From: Gyromitra esculenta
Taxonomy: Eukaryota > Ascomycota > Pezizomycetes > Pezizales > Discinaceae
Length of the DNA: 64,000 bases
Assembly: GCA_038503075.1 (NCBI GenBank)
Contig: JBCAML010000002.1
Location: 1,240,001-1,304,000, forward strand
Reading direction: 5' to 3'
Shown: piece by piece, positions 12,073 through 25,431 of the stretch
How positions within the stretch are numbered: position 1 is the first letter of the stretch
How the letters are laid out: every line of letters begins with the position of its first letter
The notes under the pieces: generated by a model
Seen by the model: the letters and a program-made list of their open reading frames with translations, nothing else
What the model was told of the DNA's origin: nothing
Databases searched by the model: none
Program-made: the position numbers and the translations under genes

Positions 12073-12622
12073 AGAGTCAATGAGAATTCCAACCGTTCAG
12101 CCTGCAAATGTCGCGATGCAGCAGACGCCGTGTTGATTGGCCGCCCTCTCCGCCCACGCATCACTATTCACACATTCACACCAGCCAGAGCTGCTCTCTC
12201 CAATTGATGGTGAATTCTGTCTGGAAAGGAGCAGAAGAGGGCAAGAGCAGGCCTCAGTCAGCACCCAGGCAGCTGGGCCATGCTCCGAGCATCGGTCTCC
12301 AGCAGTCCAATGGCCATACATTCCCCGCCGATTAATCTGCAGCCCAGCTATACTGCTCTATTCCACTCTATTCCACTCTGCGCTGCTCGTCCAGCCTGCT
12401 GTCGACTCTCCAGGCTGTCTGCCGCAGATGGCGTGACCGACGAGCCGAGAGCCCGATGCTCCGGTTTCTCGCGCCCAAGGCCGCCCGTCGCTCAGCCTGT
12501 GCAACGTCCCGCAGCAGTCGGAGCTGTCTCTGTCTCCCTGCTCCAACCTCAACCTCAACCTCACCACCATCACCATCACCAACACCACCACCACCGCCCC
12601 CAAACGCCCCCCGCCAGACACC
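12073..12622. promoter_or_regulatory. Divergent promoter region CRS1 / DENN protein
   Basis: 550-bp region between the start codons of two divergent genes. It is C-rich towards the plus-strand gene, with a CAC/CCA repeat tract around 12541-12600 that probably belongs to the 5' untranslated leader. No specific operator is claimed. Confidence 0.5.
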
Positions 12623-14581
12623 ATGAGGGACAACGGCAATCTTCAGGTGGATCTCGCCAACACGGCCAGCTCTGTCCCCAGAGAGCTGCCCCCGATCGCT
12701 GCGCTCTTTGTTATTACCTTCGACATCAAGGCCGGGTGAGTCCAGACTCCTGCCTCGGCAGATAGCTGTCCTGATCCTGTAGCTGATAAGAGCTCCGCCA
12801 CAGATATACCATTAGCTGGCGAAAGACTGCACACGGCGGTAAGTTGCTCTCCGATCCCAGGGCTGAACCGTAGAGCTAAACCGGTCCTCTCGTAGTCTCG
12901 CTGGACGGCGTCGAGTTCAAATCGCTCCCTTCAGGCCTCCACAACCTTGACGAAGACCTCGTGTCCGTTCTCCCCACCCCCCCACCCCCCGCGTATACGG
13001 TCAGCCTGTTAACCTTCTTCCTGCAGCTACTTTGTTCAAGCGCCCTATGCCGGCGTCAGCGCCTTTATCAAGGTCCCCGCTGCTGAAGCGGAGCGTAATG
13101 CGCTCATGCTCTCTGTGGGCATACTTGTCCCCCTCTCCTATGGCCGTCTTGGCCGGTCCTGGCGCCACGCTGAAAACCTCAAGAACCTCGCCTCGAAGTT
13201 TGCCGCCGACACGTCAGACCACCGGCTTCTAGACGAGTACTACGAGACACACCAGATCCACGAGACGACCCAGACAGAGACCGAGTCGCCCGTCGAGTCG
13301 CCGTCGAGTCTGCGGTATCGGCCCGCAGGTCGGTATAAGCCGCCCTTTGACAGACTCGACAGACTCAATCATACCCGCAGCCGCTCGATATCTGATACTA
13401 CAGCATTGGTCCCCCCAGGGCAAACCCTCAGTCCGTTCCATCCAGCGCTGTCGCTGGGCGAATACGTCGATATGTTTGGCCCACTGATCTTCCCCCTCTA
13501 CCGCGCAGCCCTAAACCGACAGAGAATCCTCCTTATAACCGGAGCCCCCGTAGAGTTAGCCTGCAACTTTGGTACCCCCCCCTCTACCATACCCCCCCTC
13601 TCAAGCTAACTGAGGATAGTCTACGATATCTCAATCCTATCCAACATACCCCTCTCCGTCGCCGACCTCCTCTCCACCGAGCCCTCCCGTCTCCGGCCCC
13701 TGTTCTCAATCGGCGTCCACGACATCCCCTTCCTCGAAGCAGAAGCAGCGCACACGCCCCACTCGCCGCCCGACGAGCTCGGCGGCGCCCAGGGCTCCTG
13801 GGTCGCCTGCACCACCGACGGCGTCCTGTACGTAAAGTCCTCGCTCTACGACGTGGTGTGCACCCTCCCGCCCCACCACAACCGCGACGCCAAGAAGCAG
13901 ATCTGGCCCGTTATCGAGTCGCCCGCTGGGACGCCGGTGCTCGCGACCCAGCGCGATCTGGCGCGGTACCGTGCGTTGCGGCGGGCGCTGCGTGGGTACC
14001 GGAATGAGAAAGACGGTGTGCAGCAGGGTGGAGGGGGAGAGGGGGAAGGTGAGGTGAGGGAGGGGGAGGAACGGTATAGAGAGGAAGCGGTATGTGAGAG
14101 GTTGTCGTGGCGCGAGATTGCGTATACGGGGTTTATATGGTGGGCTTCTGCGGGCGAAAAGCGACGTGATACAGCGGAGCGGGCAGCAGAGTCGGATAGC
14201 GAAGAGGATAGCGGCGAGGAGGAAGATGGTGATAGCACGGGTGCAGAAGCTGATACCGTACCGTTGTTTTCGAGGAAACGACGGGGAGGAGGAGGAGGAG
14301 GTGGGGGGGGGTGCGAGCCGGGTGGGCTGGAGATGGACGTGGTGGCTTATTTTCATAGACTTACTGCGCGCTTGTTAGGGGTTATGGCGGAGATTGTGGA
14401 GGAGGGGGATGACGAGGAGGATGTATTCTTTTCACTGGAGGATGTAGATCGGTTGGGCTTGGATCGGTACAGCAGCGGGGACGTACGTTTTGTCAAGGCG
14501 ATTTGCAGACGCTATTTTGGGAGGGAGGCGAGTGTGGAGGAGGGCGGGTGGAATTGCTGTGCTGGCGTTAGATGGTGCTGA
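12623..14581 (+). CDS. DUF4484/LCHN (DENND11)-type DENN-family protein
   Basis: Five exons: 12623-12735, 12804-12838, 12896-12962, 13027-13571 and 13620-14581; 573 residues. The N-terminus reads ELPPIAALFVITFDIKAG, then YTISWRK, VSLDGVEFKSLPSGLHNL and VYFVQAPYAGVSAF across the exon joins, followed by GILVPLSYGRLGRSWRHAE. This is the conserved start of fungal DUF4484 proteins, related to human LCHN/DENND11 and to the Avl9 group. A FGPLIFPLYRAAL...RILLITGAPVE segment matches the DENN core. The C-terminal half has an acidic, Gly-rich insert near 13990-14330 (low complexity) and ends CCAGVRWC. DENN proteins are typically Rab guanine-nucleotide exchange factors in membrane traffic; no direct evidence of the partner here. 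Exon 3 uses a weak donor (GTCCGT), chosen because it alone keeps the family frame. Confidence 0.8.
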
Positions 14582-17500
14582 TGCAGACAGAGCAGGGGAT
14601 CTTGCGGAAAGGTATGGGTGGAAGACACTGGAGTGAGGGAAGTAGGCTGGAAGGAAAGGCAAGGAGGGAGGAAAAATGGAGGGAAGAATGGAGACAAGAG
14701 AGTAGAAAAATAGGAGCGAAAGTGTACGCATGCCGGGATGCCGAGATGCAGGTTGTAGAGTATTGGGAAGCCTTAATTAACGATTGATATGACCCCTACT
14801 TAGAACAAACTACTTTTAGATACCTACTGCAATGGCTGGGTTTCTGCGGTGGGATCATGCTATATCACTCGCCACCACGATAAAGTCTACCTCAACATTC
14901 TCGTGAGATCGATGTGTGGACAGGCTATACTATACCACCACCCTCTATGCATAAACAGCCTTTATTGCAAAAGCCCAGAATCACCACTAGATGCTTCCAG
15001 CTCCAGTACCTACAGCTCCACCCACTACTTACGTCCCTATCCATCACTCACTATTAAGAAGCTTCTCCAACACCAACGATAGAGACCTGACATTGCATTG
15101 TGAAAACCATAGTAGCACTTAATACACAAAGCCATGCACATGCAGAAACCATCAGGCTGCGGGGGTAGCTGCAGGGACAATCGTTTGTTCATGCGGTCCG
15201 CGCGTAGACGCTACTGATCGTATCTCGCGGGAGGCCATTTTCTATGTGTGCTGGAAATGAGCAGATTACTCCCCCCTTTTTTTTGTTGTTAAATCGCTAT
15301 TTCATTGTTTGAATAGGGCGTAGGGATTATCGAAAGCGAAAGAATATCGCGCGCAATCTGGTATTGCTTGATGTAGAGTGGTGTGTAGTACTTATTCATA
15401 TAGAGAGGTGATCGCGTCCCTGGTGGTGATGGCTTGGGTGCTAAACTACATATTTTATACAGGACTACCTAATTACCAGTATTAAGGAGAATGCCATTTA
15501 ATCGTGAGACTTTGCCTGTATTTCTTCCTCCAAGTGTCTTCGGGGGGTATTTTTTTTGGGGGGGGAAGGTATATCTGTCTCGTTGGTCTGATGTGTTTAT
15601 GGAGTGGCTGGTTGATGCTGATGATACAAGAGATACAACAACCAGCGACTAGATAGATAGATAGATATATCATTCACGCATCCAACCCTAAGGGTTATGG
15701 CGGCCGTACTAAACTAACAGTAAAATACAACACGCAACAAAACAAAAAACAAAAAACAACTTCCCATCCGTCCAGCCTATCTCAACATGCCCAGCATGCA
15801 AACAAAAACAAAAACAAAACACAACAAATTTAACTCATGCAATTTAGTTCTCTTCTTTCTTTCCTTCCCCTTCAAATTCAATTTTTATCTTTCCAGATCT
15901 CCAAAACCCCACTCTGACTCCATCTTCTTCATTCTCTTCCCTTGCAACTAGCAACGACTAAACAATATCCACATTAACCCACACCCCTTCCGCGCAAATT
16001 CTATTTCATGGTTTGTGTTTGGTATACTACAACTACCAATTACTGCGGTGCTCTAACAGAGCAGCTCCATCATCCGTCTACAACTAGCGTTAGTTGGGAT
16101 CAAGAGTTCAATCAATGCTGGTGTCGATATATATTAAAATCAGCGCTGGCTCCGCGTCACCCTTACCTGGAACAATTAACACGCTCATCATGGAATCTGA
16201 TATACGGTTTTCTAATTGTCCAAGACTGGTAGCACGCGCGCGGTTTCTACGTGTCGGATCTGTCGCCAGCTCATCTGGGATCAGATTCAACCCGCTGCCT
16301 ACGTTCATCCAATTTGTCACGTTCTGTCTGTCTGTCTGTCTGTCTGCCTGTCTTGGTGGAACACTCGTCGATAACTACATGTATGCATCTATCTAAACGG
16401 TCGGTACGTCGAAACATTCATTGGTCCCGGAGACGTGCGCATACTACCCAATCCGCCAAAGCGAAGCTATGAGGGGGCTTCGCCGCACGTTTACCAAACT
16501 CACATTTACGGACGCAAAGCGAATATCTAGTTACATCTAGTTGAACACTTGTGTCTGCCCTTCTGCTACATTGCATGATTTTGATTACCTATTCCCTTCA
16601 ATGTCGTTAGAGAGGTCCTCTATTTTCCATAACACCTCTGGTGGATTTATTCGATACTAGCTCCTTATTCACTGTCGTCTATTAGCCTTGCTTATTCCTT
16701 AGCGGAGGCGCTGACTGCTTACGGCTGGTCAACAAATACCAGACTATCACCTACTATTATGTAGCGGCCTCGAGGGCGAAGTTTTTACCTATCAGTTGGT
16801 ATTCGGAGAGTAGGTCCTCCGAGAATGTTGCGAAAAGATTATTATGTTGCTTGGTGGATTCAGAATGGCGTGGGTAATCGCTATCTAAAGACAAAAGCTG
16901 CTTTCTGGGTGGTGGACGCATAAAGAAAGTAAATTTGAGAGAGCTAGGTACGGAGTAAGGCTGTAGGATGTCACGCGTGGGAGTGGAGGCTATTGTTGCC
17001 CGTGAAGCCAGAATACATGTGGTATTGTATCAGTTTCTCTTTACAGTTGCTGATAGAGGACCGCTAAAGTTCTACTCGGGTGGCATTGTGCCCGGCATTT
17101 ATCGAAGCAATTTCCTGAAGACGAGAGTTGGAGAAATATAACCTTATGGGCGAGACCTGCGCTATGAAGAATTCAGTGCTACAACGCACTACGGTTCAAA
17201 CTCAAGCTTGGTTCGAGGATCTTCATATATTCTACAGCGTGGGGTCATGGATCAGGTGATGCACCATCTTTTGCAGGATATTGTTTGTATGAGTAGAGCA
17301 CTATAGCTAGTAAACAGACCATCATATTCTGTAGGTAGAGCATCGATAGGTGAATCATTCACCTGCAGATGTGGCCGGGCTTGTACAGTGTAACAAGAGC
17401 TCCAACACTACCATAGCTTCAGCCATTGTAGCCTAACGGCTATGGTGTCGCCCAGAGGGGTCGGGGTGGACCAGAGGAGGTTATTATCAGCATAACCTTC

Positions 17501-17888
17501 ATGCACTGGGTTGAAGTTGGCATATCTAGCAGGCCGCCGGCTTTTTTGTCCTATTCTCACTCATAGAAATACAATTTAAGCACGGAGTATCACTCGATAG
17601 TTGGTATTAAATATCAATACCCACCCATCTCCTAGTGCGCAAGATGGCCAGAGCGATTACCTACTTACCTAAACTACCGATTTATATGGGATACTACTTC
17701 CTAGGTGAATTCGTAGGGAAAATTTATAAAGAAGGCACCAAGGAAAGCGTTAGTCAGTGCGTATGTGGCGATCAAAGTATTGGCTAATGTGTAAATTTAT
17801 TCGCTACTTCGCGCTGTAGCTATAATCCTATATAGTGGTACACCTAGAACACCAATATCCCTTTTACATTACATTTCCAACTCCCATC
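14582..17888. other. 3.3-kb gene-poor spacer
   Basis: No supported gene. Contains a GATA microsatellite (about 15650-15668), a TCTG tetranucleotide tract (16322-16352), and homopolymer T/G blocks near 15270-15290 and 15548-15570. At 17664-17688 there is a 25-nt word similar to one at 34567-34591, suggesting a dispersed repeat. The right end is the 3' flank of UTP10. Confidence 0.45.
16322..16352. repeat. TCTG microsatellite
   Basis: About six tandem TCTG units with one interrupted copy (TGCCTG). Confidence 0.85.
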
Positions 17889-20800
17889 TTAGGTTAACAT
17901 AGCCTCTAACTCTCCCAATCCCAAGAATTCTTCTACTTTAACAATCAGCCTCTGTACCGCCCTCTCAACGTCTTCCTCGTCATCCTCCATAAGTTCCGCG
18001 ATAAACGGTACACTCTCAGGCAGTAGCGGCAACCATTCCTCTCCCAGTTTCGCGTACAGCTCAGTCATGGTCTCCACCGCGGCAAGCCTTACCCCTGCAT
18101 CTTCAGAGCGCATGTGCTGCAGGACTTGGGTATTGATAAACTTGAAGTGGTCCTCAGACTGCGCTGCGTTTGTGAGCTCAACGATGGCTGGTGTGGTCAA
18201 CTTGGTAGTTGCATCGTTGAGAGATGAGAGTAGCGCAGATGCAATCTTATCGAAGTGGGACGGGGATTGCCAGAAATCTTAGATATAGTAATTAGCAAAA
18301 CAATTCAGGTGCAATAATAAAGGTGTGAATATACCTCTTTCATCGGTAGAGAACCCAACAGTCAAGCTCTTCAAAACAGCCTCCCAGAGATCTTTCTTGT
18401 TCTCATCTTCAACACCCTTGTTGACGACTTCCACTGCGTTCTCCAAGACGTATGCATAGTACTCTGTTACCAGTGATTTCAGGTTATCGCACAGCATCGT
18501 CAGCAGCTCCCAGAACACAGTCAACCTCTTGTCCCTTCCTTCTGGATCACTCTCCCTTAGATCCTCAGCAGCCCACTCAAGCATTCTCAAGAACATCGGT
18601 TTAAAGATAGTGTCGTTCATCTTATAGACCATCTGCAGCGCCACCTTCAGGGTGCGCTCCTCCAGATGCTCGATATCCTCGTCATCAAAATCAGAGATAC
18701 GACGAATATCGAAGGCCAGAAGGAGGAACTGAAGAAGACTAGTGTGCATCTTTTGGACAGTGGACTTGGTCGCACCGTCGATAACCTTCTCTACAGTGGA
18801 GAGGATCTCATCCACAGCCATGGTGCCTTCTTTAACCGCATCGCCCCATGTCTTCAACAAAGCACTCATGACAGTCTTTGCATCCATGCTCGTCGCCAGA
18901 CTGCTCAGCAAGTCCTTCCTAACACCTGTAGCTGTCTCCCCGTTGAAGTCAGATGATCCGGCAGAGCCATATGCTAACGGCAACAACTTCAGCAAGTAGC
19001 TCGCCATGAAAGATGGGACAGTCTTGACGAGTTCGTCCAAGAACGCAAAAACAGCGTTATGGAGCATCTCGTGTGGTTCATCTTCCTGAATACTCGCTCG
19101 CAATTGGTCAAGCGCGAACGGTACTGTCTTTGGTAGGACTGGAACAATACGGCCACCAAGGCAAGAAGTCATTGACGTCAGGCAGACGAGTGATAGTACT
19201 CGAAGGCCATCGTCGGAGCTCTTTAGAGCACCATCACCAATAACAGCGTCAGCAAGACTGGCGATGATTGAGGGTTCCTGCTTGCCATATTTGATCGTGA
19301 CGGCGTCAATGCAGGACAATGCGTCTGCCTTCAATTCATCCGGAGCGACACCAGGTATTATTGCAGCAATCTTAGGCATGAGCGCAAGAACAGCGCTGCG
19401 GGAGGTGGCGTTAGTCCTAGCTTCTGAAGTAACACGGTCCTTGAAAGTCTGCAGAGCGCTTCGGCGGAACTATAGCCCTGTTAGCTCCAATCCTCATCTA
19501 CAGTTTCTCACTCGCTTACCTTAGACTCCGGCCTATCAATCAACGTCTCCACAACATCCACAAACTGCGGCGTGCTCAACAAGCCCAACAGATGCTCCAA
19601 TACCCTCGAAACCTCACCCCTAATCTCCGAACTTCCATACTTCTCCCCCAACGCCAGCGTCTTCTCCATCGCATCCGAGAAATACGCTCTCAACTTCACC
19701 GCATCACTACTCTCGCTCTTCAGCGCCCTCGTAGCCCTGATCCTGAGATTATCACTCTTCAGCACCTCTGCCAGCACCTGCAATAGCCGCCCCGCAAGAT
19801 CCAACGGACGGCCATCCCTCGATTCCTCAAAGATGTGTTTCGCAAGTCCGTCCGCCGAGGGATCAAGCACATCAAGCACAACATCCAAATACTTAACCAC
19901 ATTCAACAACTGCGTTCCCGCCCCAAAGCTCCCAGCCAGCATCGCACAGAACTCGCCAATATTACCGTCATCCGCACCCTTGGCCTGGCCGGTACTAAGC
20001 GTGACTTTATACCGCTCCGCCAGCTTCGCCAGCAACGTGAACAAAAACTCGTCGACACCTAACGTCTCCGTCAGGGCTACAAACAACCTCACCCTGCGGT
20101 GTGCGGGAGTATGCTTGTAACTTGCCACAAACGTGCTTATCAATTCCGCCGCTCCAACGACGGGACTGCTGCCCTGGTCTTGGAGTGATTTGACAAGTGG
20201 CGGGATGATGCGCTGGATAGTCTGTTCAATGACATGTGCAGAGTACTCGTCGTCCTGGCGGAGGGTGTTGGCACCCATGAAAGTGAAAATGGGCATGACG
20301 CTGTGCTTGACGACATCAGGAGCAACGTCGGCGAGAGCAGCAAGAAGGAGGAGTGCGCTATTCTGGACTTGCGGAGATGCAGTCGAGCGGATAGTATTAA
20401 CGAGGACGTCAGCACGAACGCTGGAGTCGAAGTTCACAGACTTGGTGTCCTAACCCCTAGTTAGCCCCGGGCCTCTAGTATCAATGATCGGAATACCAAA
20501 TACCTTATAGCTCTTGATAATAGCCCCCATGCAAGAAAGCAGAACACCATGCAGATACGCGATTCCAGAATACTCTACATTCCCTACGTCCGCCAAAACC
20601 CCAAACAGGCTCCTCAAGAGCTCAGGATGCTTCTCTGCGCCCTGTCCTTCAAGCAGTTCAGAGACCACGGTAACCCTCCTCAACGCAACCGCCTGATCCT
20701 CCTCATTCTCAGCCAGCGCAGCTGCCCCAATCGAAGTTCTCTGTCTCTTGTTTTTCGCTACCGGACCGCCGCCAGGCAGCACCGCCTTCAACTGGACTCT

Positions 20801-23486
20801 CGACTTTTCAAAAAAGCGCTCAAACACCTCCGTCGGCAGCGCCACGTCCCTGAGAATCTGAATCGCCTCACCGGAATCATCTCCAGTAAGCGCAATCTCT
20901 AACAAATCCTCTGCAGCCAAGAGCCTCGTCTCATCCTCTAGCGTACCCCATATCTTCGTGATCCTAGCTGCTGCAGCGTTCCGAAGACAATCACTAAGGC
21001 CCTTCTCAACAATCCCAACCAGGACCAGCACACTATCCGATCCCTCAGACACGACGCCCACCAACTGCTCCTCAAGCGCAAAAACATCCACCCTCTCCTC
21101 TCTACACCGCTCCACCCTCTTTTCATAACCCTCACCAACCCACCCCTCCAGCACCGGCAACAACACCTCCGTCCTCGACGTCGGCGCATCCTCAACCCTA
21201 TTCAACAGTGCCAAGAGCCTGCACTTGGCTAGTAACCCGGGTACATATACCGCATGGCTCCCCAAGAACGCAACCGCACTGCTCTTCAAATGCGACTTGA
21301 GCCCAGAAGACGAACTCAGCGCTTTCTCGACCGCACGTCCGATTACCTGCGGGTCGAGCACACACTCCTCCAGCCCCCCGGCAACGAGCTCGTCTAGTGC
21401 TTTGAGCGCCTCGCTCGTTTCAAGCCATTTGATACCCTCCGTTTCTGCGCCTCGGCCGTAGATCGTGTCGAGGCCCCAGTACTTCACATCTTCGCTTGCC
21501 CGAGACTTCTTCTTGCGGTTGCCGAAGAGCGCTTTATAGGTGCCGTGTAGAGTGGTGGTTAGGGCCGCGGCGGAGCGGCGGACGCTTTGGGCGGGGTCGG
21601 ATAGTGCTGTGAGGACGTGCGGGATGAGGGCTTGGAAGTCGACTCTGTTTTTGGTGGTGATGAGGGTAGTTGCGTGTTTTAGGGCGGTGGCGCGTGCGAG
21701 GGCGGGGTAGCGGGATGAGGTCCAGATATGGATTAGGAAGGAGATGGCGAGGGCGTTATCGACTGGTCTTTTCGCGAATAGAGGGAGGGAGAAGATATGT
21801 GTGAAGTCGGCCCCGGAGGTAATGGATGTGAGGAAAGCCTGTGAGAGGCGTTCCAAGATCGCAGGGGGGGTAAGGGAGAGGAAAGAATCGCCATCAACAG
21901 ACTCTGGGAGGGTGGCTAGGATTGCATCGAAGGTTTCAGCGGCCTGTATTGGTGCTGCCTCAATCGCCTTCTGTGCAGTCTCTGGAACCGCGGCGCTGAT
22001 CTGTGCGAGACGGATCACGGTCTGGAGTTTCAGTTCAAGAAGCTCAACGTCGACTTGATCGTCTTCCAGAACTTCTTTAATGAGTTTGCCCAGTTTCCGT
22101 TTTTCGCCAAGGCTGCTCCAGCGGACGAGGGATGTGGCAAGAATCTCCTTGATATCTTCGAGAGTGCCGGTTCTAGCTCCCACGAGTTGCTGATCGCCAC
22201 CAATCTGCTGCGCCGCGGAGACGAGCTTCTTCATGACCAGGCGACGCTGCTTAGGGCCCATGCGAGCTTCTTCAAGAAGCTTGATTGTCGTTGATAGTTC
22301 TTTAACGCCATGTCTCCTACCAAGACGGTCCAGAACACCAAGACAGAGCCCAACAACGAGCTTATCGACTCTATACTTCTCGCCCATAGCCAAAAGGCGA
22401 TCTGCAATATTCTCAACTTTAAGCAAACCCTTAGTAATCTCATCTGAGACCCGGACTTCCTTTTCACCCTGTCGAGCCTGTGCAAGAAACGCAAGACATG
22501 CCAGACCGGCGTTGAGACTGTCTTTAGTCCATCCTGCAATAATAGATTGCATGAGCGAGAGTAGCAGTTGTCCAGAAAGCGACAGTTTAGACACTAGCAC
22601 AGTCGTGAGCATGTAGGATCCGATTTGGAACTCTGGGCTCTTTTTGGCCTTGTAGCCTTCTTCGAGGATACTCATGGTCCTGTGCAGTACGTCTTCCTCC
22701 GTGACCCCCCCCTTCTTCCTAGTTGCGTCGCACATGAGGGAGACGGACTCTGTGGCAACGGTCGAGTAGAAGGATAGTAGGGCATGGCTGTCGCGGCGCG
22801 AACGCACGGCGGAGGTGACGTGTTCGGAGAGGAGGGTGAAGAAGTCGCGGCGGTGGGAGAGGGCGTGGGTGACAACATGGCGGGGGACGGGGGCCGCAGG
22901 TTTGATATAGGGCGTGAGGAAGAGAAATTCATGGGGGAGGAACTTCTGCGGGATTATCCTAAGGAGGGTTGGGAAGAGGGTTGGGTGGGAGTGGTATGGG
23001 AGAAAGCAGAGTAGCGCTGAAGCTGTATTTTGTTCTTGAATTCTATATAGTTTTGGTTAGTAAAGCGAATATATATATATTACAGTAATAATAAATCCGA
23101 ATCAAATACCTAAATCTTCTGACAAGCCATTCCACGGCCTTCAATGCAGGTCTCAGCAATAACTTCCCACTGACAAGCTGCAGGAATCCCTCGATGCTGC
23201 GATCCAGTTCATCCACCTCATTCTTCGGCAGCAAGAACCGGTCAACGCCTTTACTGCTCTCACTGAACAATCCGCGCTCATACGCAACGAACCTATCGTC
23301 GAGCTGACATAGTTCCCTGAAGCCCTCGGTCGCGATTGAATAGATGGTGTCGAGGTCTTGAGTCGCCGCATGGGCAGCCGGGAACAAGAGCGACGCAGAA
23401 TGGATCTGCTTTAGTTTTTGGGTATTGAGAGTGTTTGTTGAAGTCGCAGTGATCTTCTGCAGCTGGGCTGCGAGACTGGACGCCAT
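17889..23486 (-). CDS. UTP10: U3 snoRNP / SSU-processome HEAT-repeat protein UTP10
   Basis: Five exons on the minus strand (23486-23110, 23042-20504, 20449-19520, 19469-18335, 18277-17889) join in phase to 1789 residues, the usual size for fungal Utp10 (human HEATR1/BAP28). I start at MASSLAAQL (23486) rather than the ATG six codons upstream, because this is the family start as I know it. The N-terminal domain shows LFSESSKGVDR and LKAVEWLVRRFRIQEQN across the first splice; the centre is all-helical HEAT repeats; the C-terminus has the BP28 region with EEWLPLLPESVPFIAELMED. Utp10 is a t-UTP subunit acting in the nucleolus on the 5' external transcribed spacer of pre-rRNA and is linked to Pol I transcription. 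Introns are 50-67 nt. It diverges from an RRN10-like gene over 485 bp. Confidence 0.95.
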
Positions 23487-23971
23487 TGTTTGTAGGGATT
23501 CCAATTGGTGGACCAGACGATGGTTCGTTTTTGGAGATCAGGTCTGGGGTTTTCGTCACTGGGCCAATTTTTTTCACTTGAGGTTGAGGCTAGTGCGCGC
23601 CAAGATTTCACGTCTCACAGCATTTCGAGCCTCATCACGGATTATCACTCGATATGAGTTTCTGATCAAGGGGAGTTTGCTAGAAAGGAGATGATAGTGA
23701 ATGTTGTTTCTGTAATGTTTCGGGGCTTTGGTCAAAATGTTGAGATCCCCGGTAGAGATTCGAGAACAATCATCAATACCTTAGGACTTTCCTAGAGGCA
23801 GTTACAATCTCAACAAAACAGATAATCCAATAACTCCAATCTCCTAGAAGCCATCCCTTGAGCCTGTCCATAGCCCCATCCAGATCCAAAAAAAATACCC
23901 AGGGCTAGGGTTGCCAAGAAAGATAAGATGCGGCTCAACTCTCCATCCCAAGATCCTCCCCAACCACAACA
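23487..23971. promoter_or_regulatory. Divergent promoter UTP10 / RRN10-like, with PAC-like and RRPE-like words
   Basis: 485 bp between start codons. It contains CTCATC at 23631-23636 (GATGAG on the other strand, the core of the yeast PAC element) and an A/T word at 23566-23575 that reads GAAAAAAATT on the minus strand, similar to RRPE. In yeast these two elements drive ribosome-biogenesis genes. Both words are short enough to occur by chance. Confidence 0.4.
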
Positions 23972-24687
23972 ATGACCAAACGCAAACGAGACCGAGACCC
24001 CCAGCCCACCATCCAGCACTCCCCCAAGGCCACAGCCCCCAAACAGCGGGTCTACCACAGCGGACGGCAGGTCACAGTCTACGATGCAGTCGCGAACCGT
24101 GCGAGCTACGAGGGCTTCGTCAAGTCCACCCTGAGAAAGAATGCTTTCGGGGAGCGACACCGTCGTAGCCAGACAGCATATCCTGCCGATGAAGTTCTCG
24201 GACGGAGGAAACATGCGCCCGAGGAACCGATCCCATTTGGTGAAGGGGGGGAGACTATGGGATTGCCGGATTCAGTATGTGTTTATCCGTTTAGGGGTGG
24301 GGATGTAGGGTAGGGCTGATATTGGGGGGGTGTAGGATTTGTTGATTGCGGTCCATCAGTATGCTTCGGATTTTTATGCTGCGAATGGGATGGGCCCGGT
24401 TAGTTACCGTACACTGGATGAGACTGCGTTACTGGCTGTTGGTATAGCTTGTTACCCCTCCCCCCTCCCTTTGGGTAGTGTGGCTGATGGGGTTAGGTAT
24501 GCTGTTGGAGGAAACTGCACGGTCGTGTTTAGGAGATAACGGGGACTTGGTCTTTATTGAGCCTGAGGACGAAAGCGAGGAGGAGAAATCAGAGGAACGC
24601 TTACGGAAGAAGTCACCAAGGAAGAAATCAAAAAGTGGGAAGAGAGTGAAAAGGGTAGAAAAAGAACACGACGGTGAGGGTGAATAA
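23972..24687 (+). CDS. RRN10-like subunit of the Pol I upstream activation factor
   Basis: Three exons (23972-24274, 24336-24441, 24497-24687) give 199 residues. The order of motifs agrees with what I remember of yeast Rrn10: DEVLG, a PIPF motif, LPDSDLLIAVHQYASDFY across the first splice, and LDETALLAVGMLLEE across the second. The N-terminus is basic (MTKRKRDRD) and the C-terminus is an acidic then Lys-rich tail (KKSPRKKSKSGKR), suitable for nucleolar location. Rrn10 belongs to UAF (Rrn5, Rrn9, Rrn10, Uaf30, histones H3/H4), which binds the rDNA upstream element. Similarity is limited to about 60 residues and comes from memory, so a different helical nuclear factor is possible. Its divergent partner UTP10 supports a ribosome-biogenesis role. 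Confidence 0.55.
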
Positions 24688-25431
24688 TTCTGGAAATCAC
24701 GGTATATCACTCGTCTGCAAAGTTCATTTTCTATGTCTTAGCAGCATCTTAGTTGAACGGGAATTGTTTCAGAAAACCTACTGCTTGTCTTTTTAATCAT
24801 ACCTTAATTTGAAACTATTTTATAAAGCCGATAAAGCGGCATGTTCTGGATAAGCCAGAAAGCACTTGCAAGGCGAGTCCGTATTCCACAATATTTCTGC
24901 AGCAGATTACACGTAGAGAACTGGAATCCTAGTATATTGCTACCCCGACGCTTTTCTATTACCCAATTAGTCTAGCCATCTATCTTCATCAGTATCGTGA
25001 GCTGATCGCGCACACCCTAGTACCCGCATTATCAACTCCCGAATCTGGAAAGCCCAATCAATACCCGAAATCCAATTCCACGAAATCCAGACCTCTAGCC
25101 ATTATCAGCAACCTGGACACTGTATCTGTACGGCACTTTCGGTCAGTCGTCACCTGCTTATTGATCCCGGTGTACTGCCGTCCGAGATGTGCATGCGGGA
25201 TGCTGTCCTCCGAAAGTGCAGATAAGGGTGGAAAAACCCGGATATGATAGCAATGGCAGATTTTTGGGGTAGATAGAGAAGCATATAAGGGCTGGCAGTG
25301 AGACTGTTAGGGTGGGCGGAGTTACGGTTGTGTTGGTCATTGATCTGACGTTGCGATTGCAATATATAGCGACAATACCAGCTATCTTGCACAGTTATTT
25401 ATATCGAGTCTCTGGTATTTTTCGAGCAGCT
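24688..25431. other. Spacer upstream of the sugar transporter
   Basis: 744 bp without a supported gene. It holds the RRN10-like 3' flank and the transporter promoter. Confidence 0.4.
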
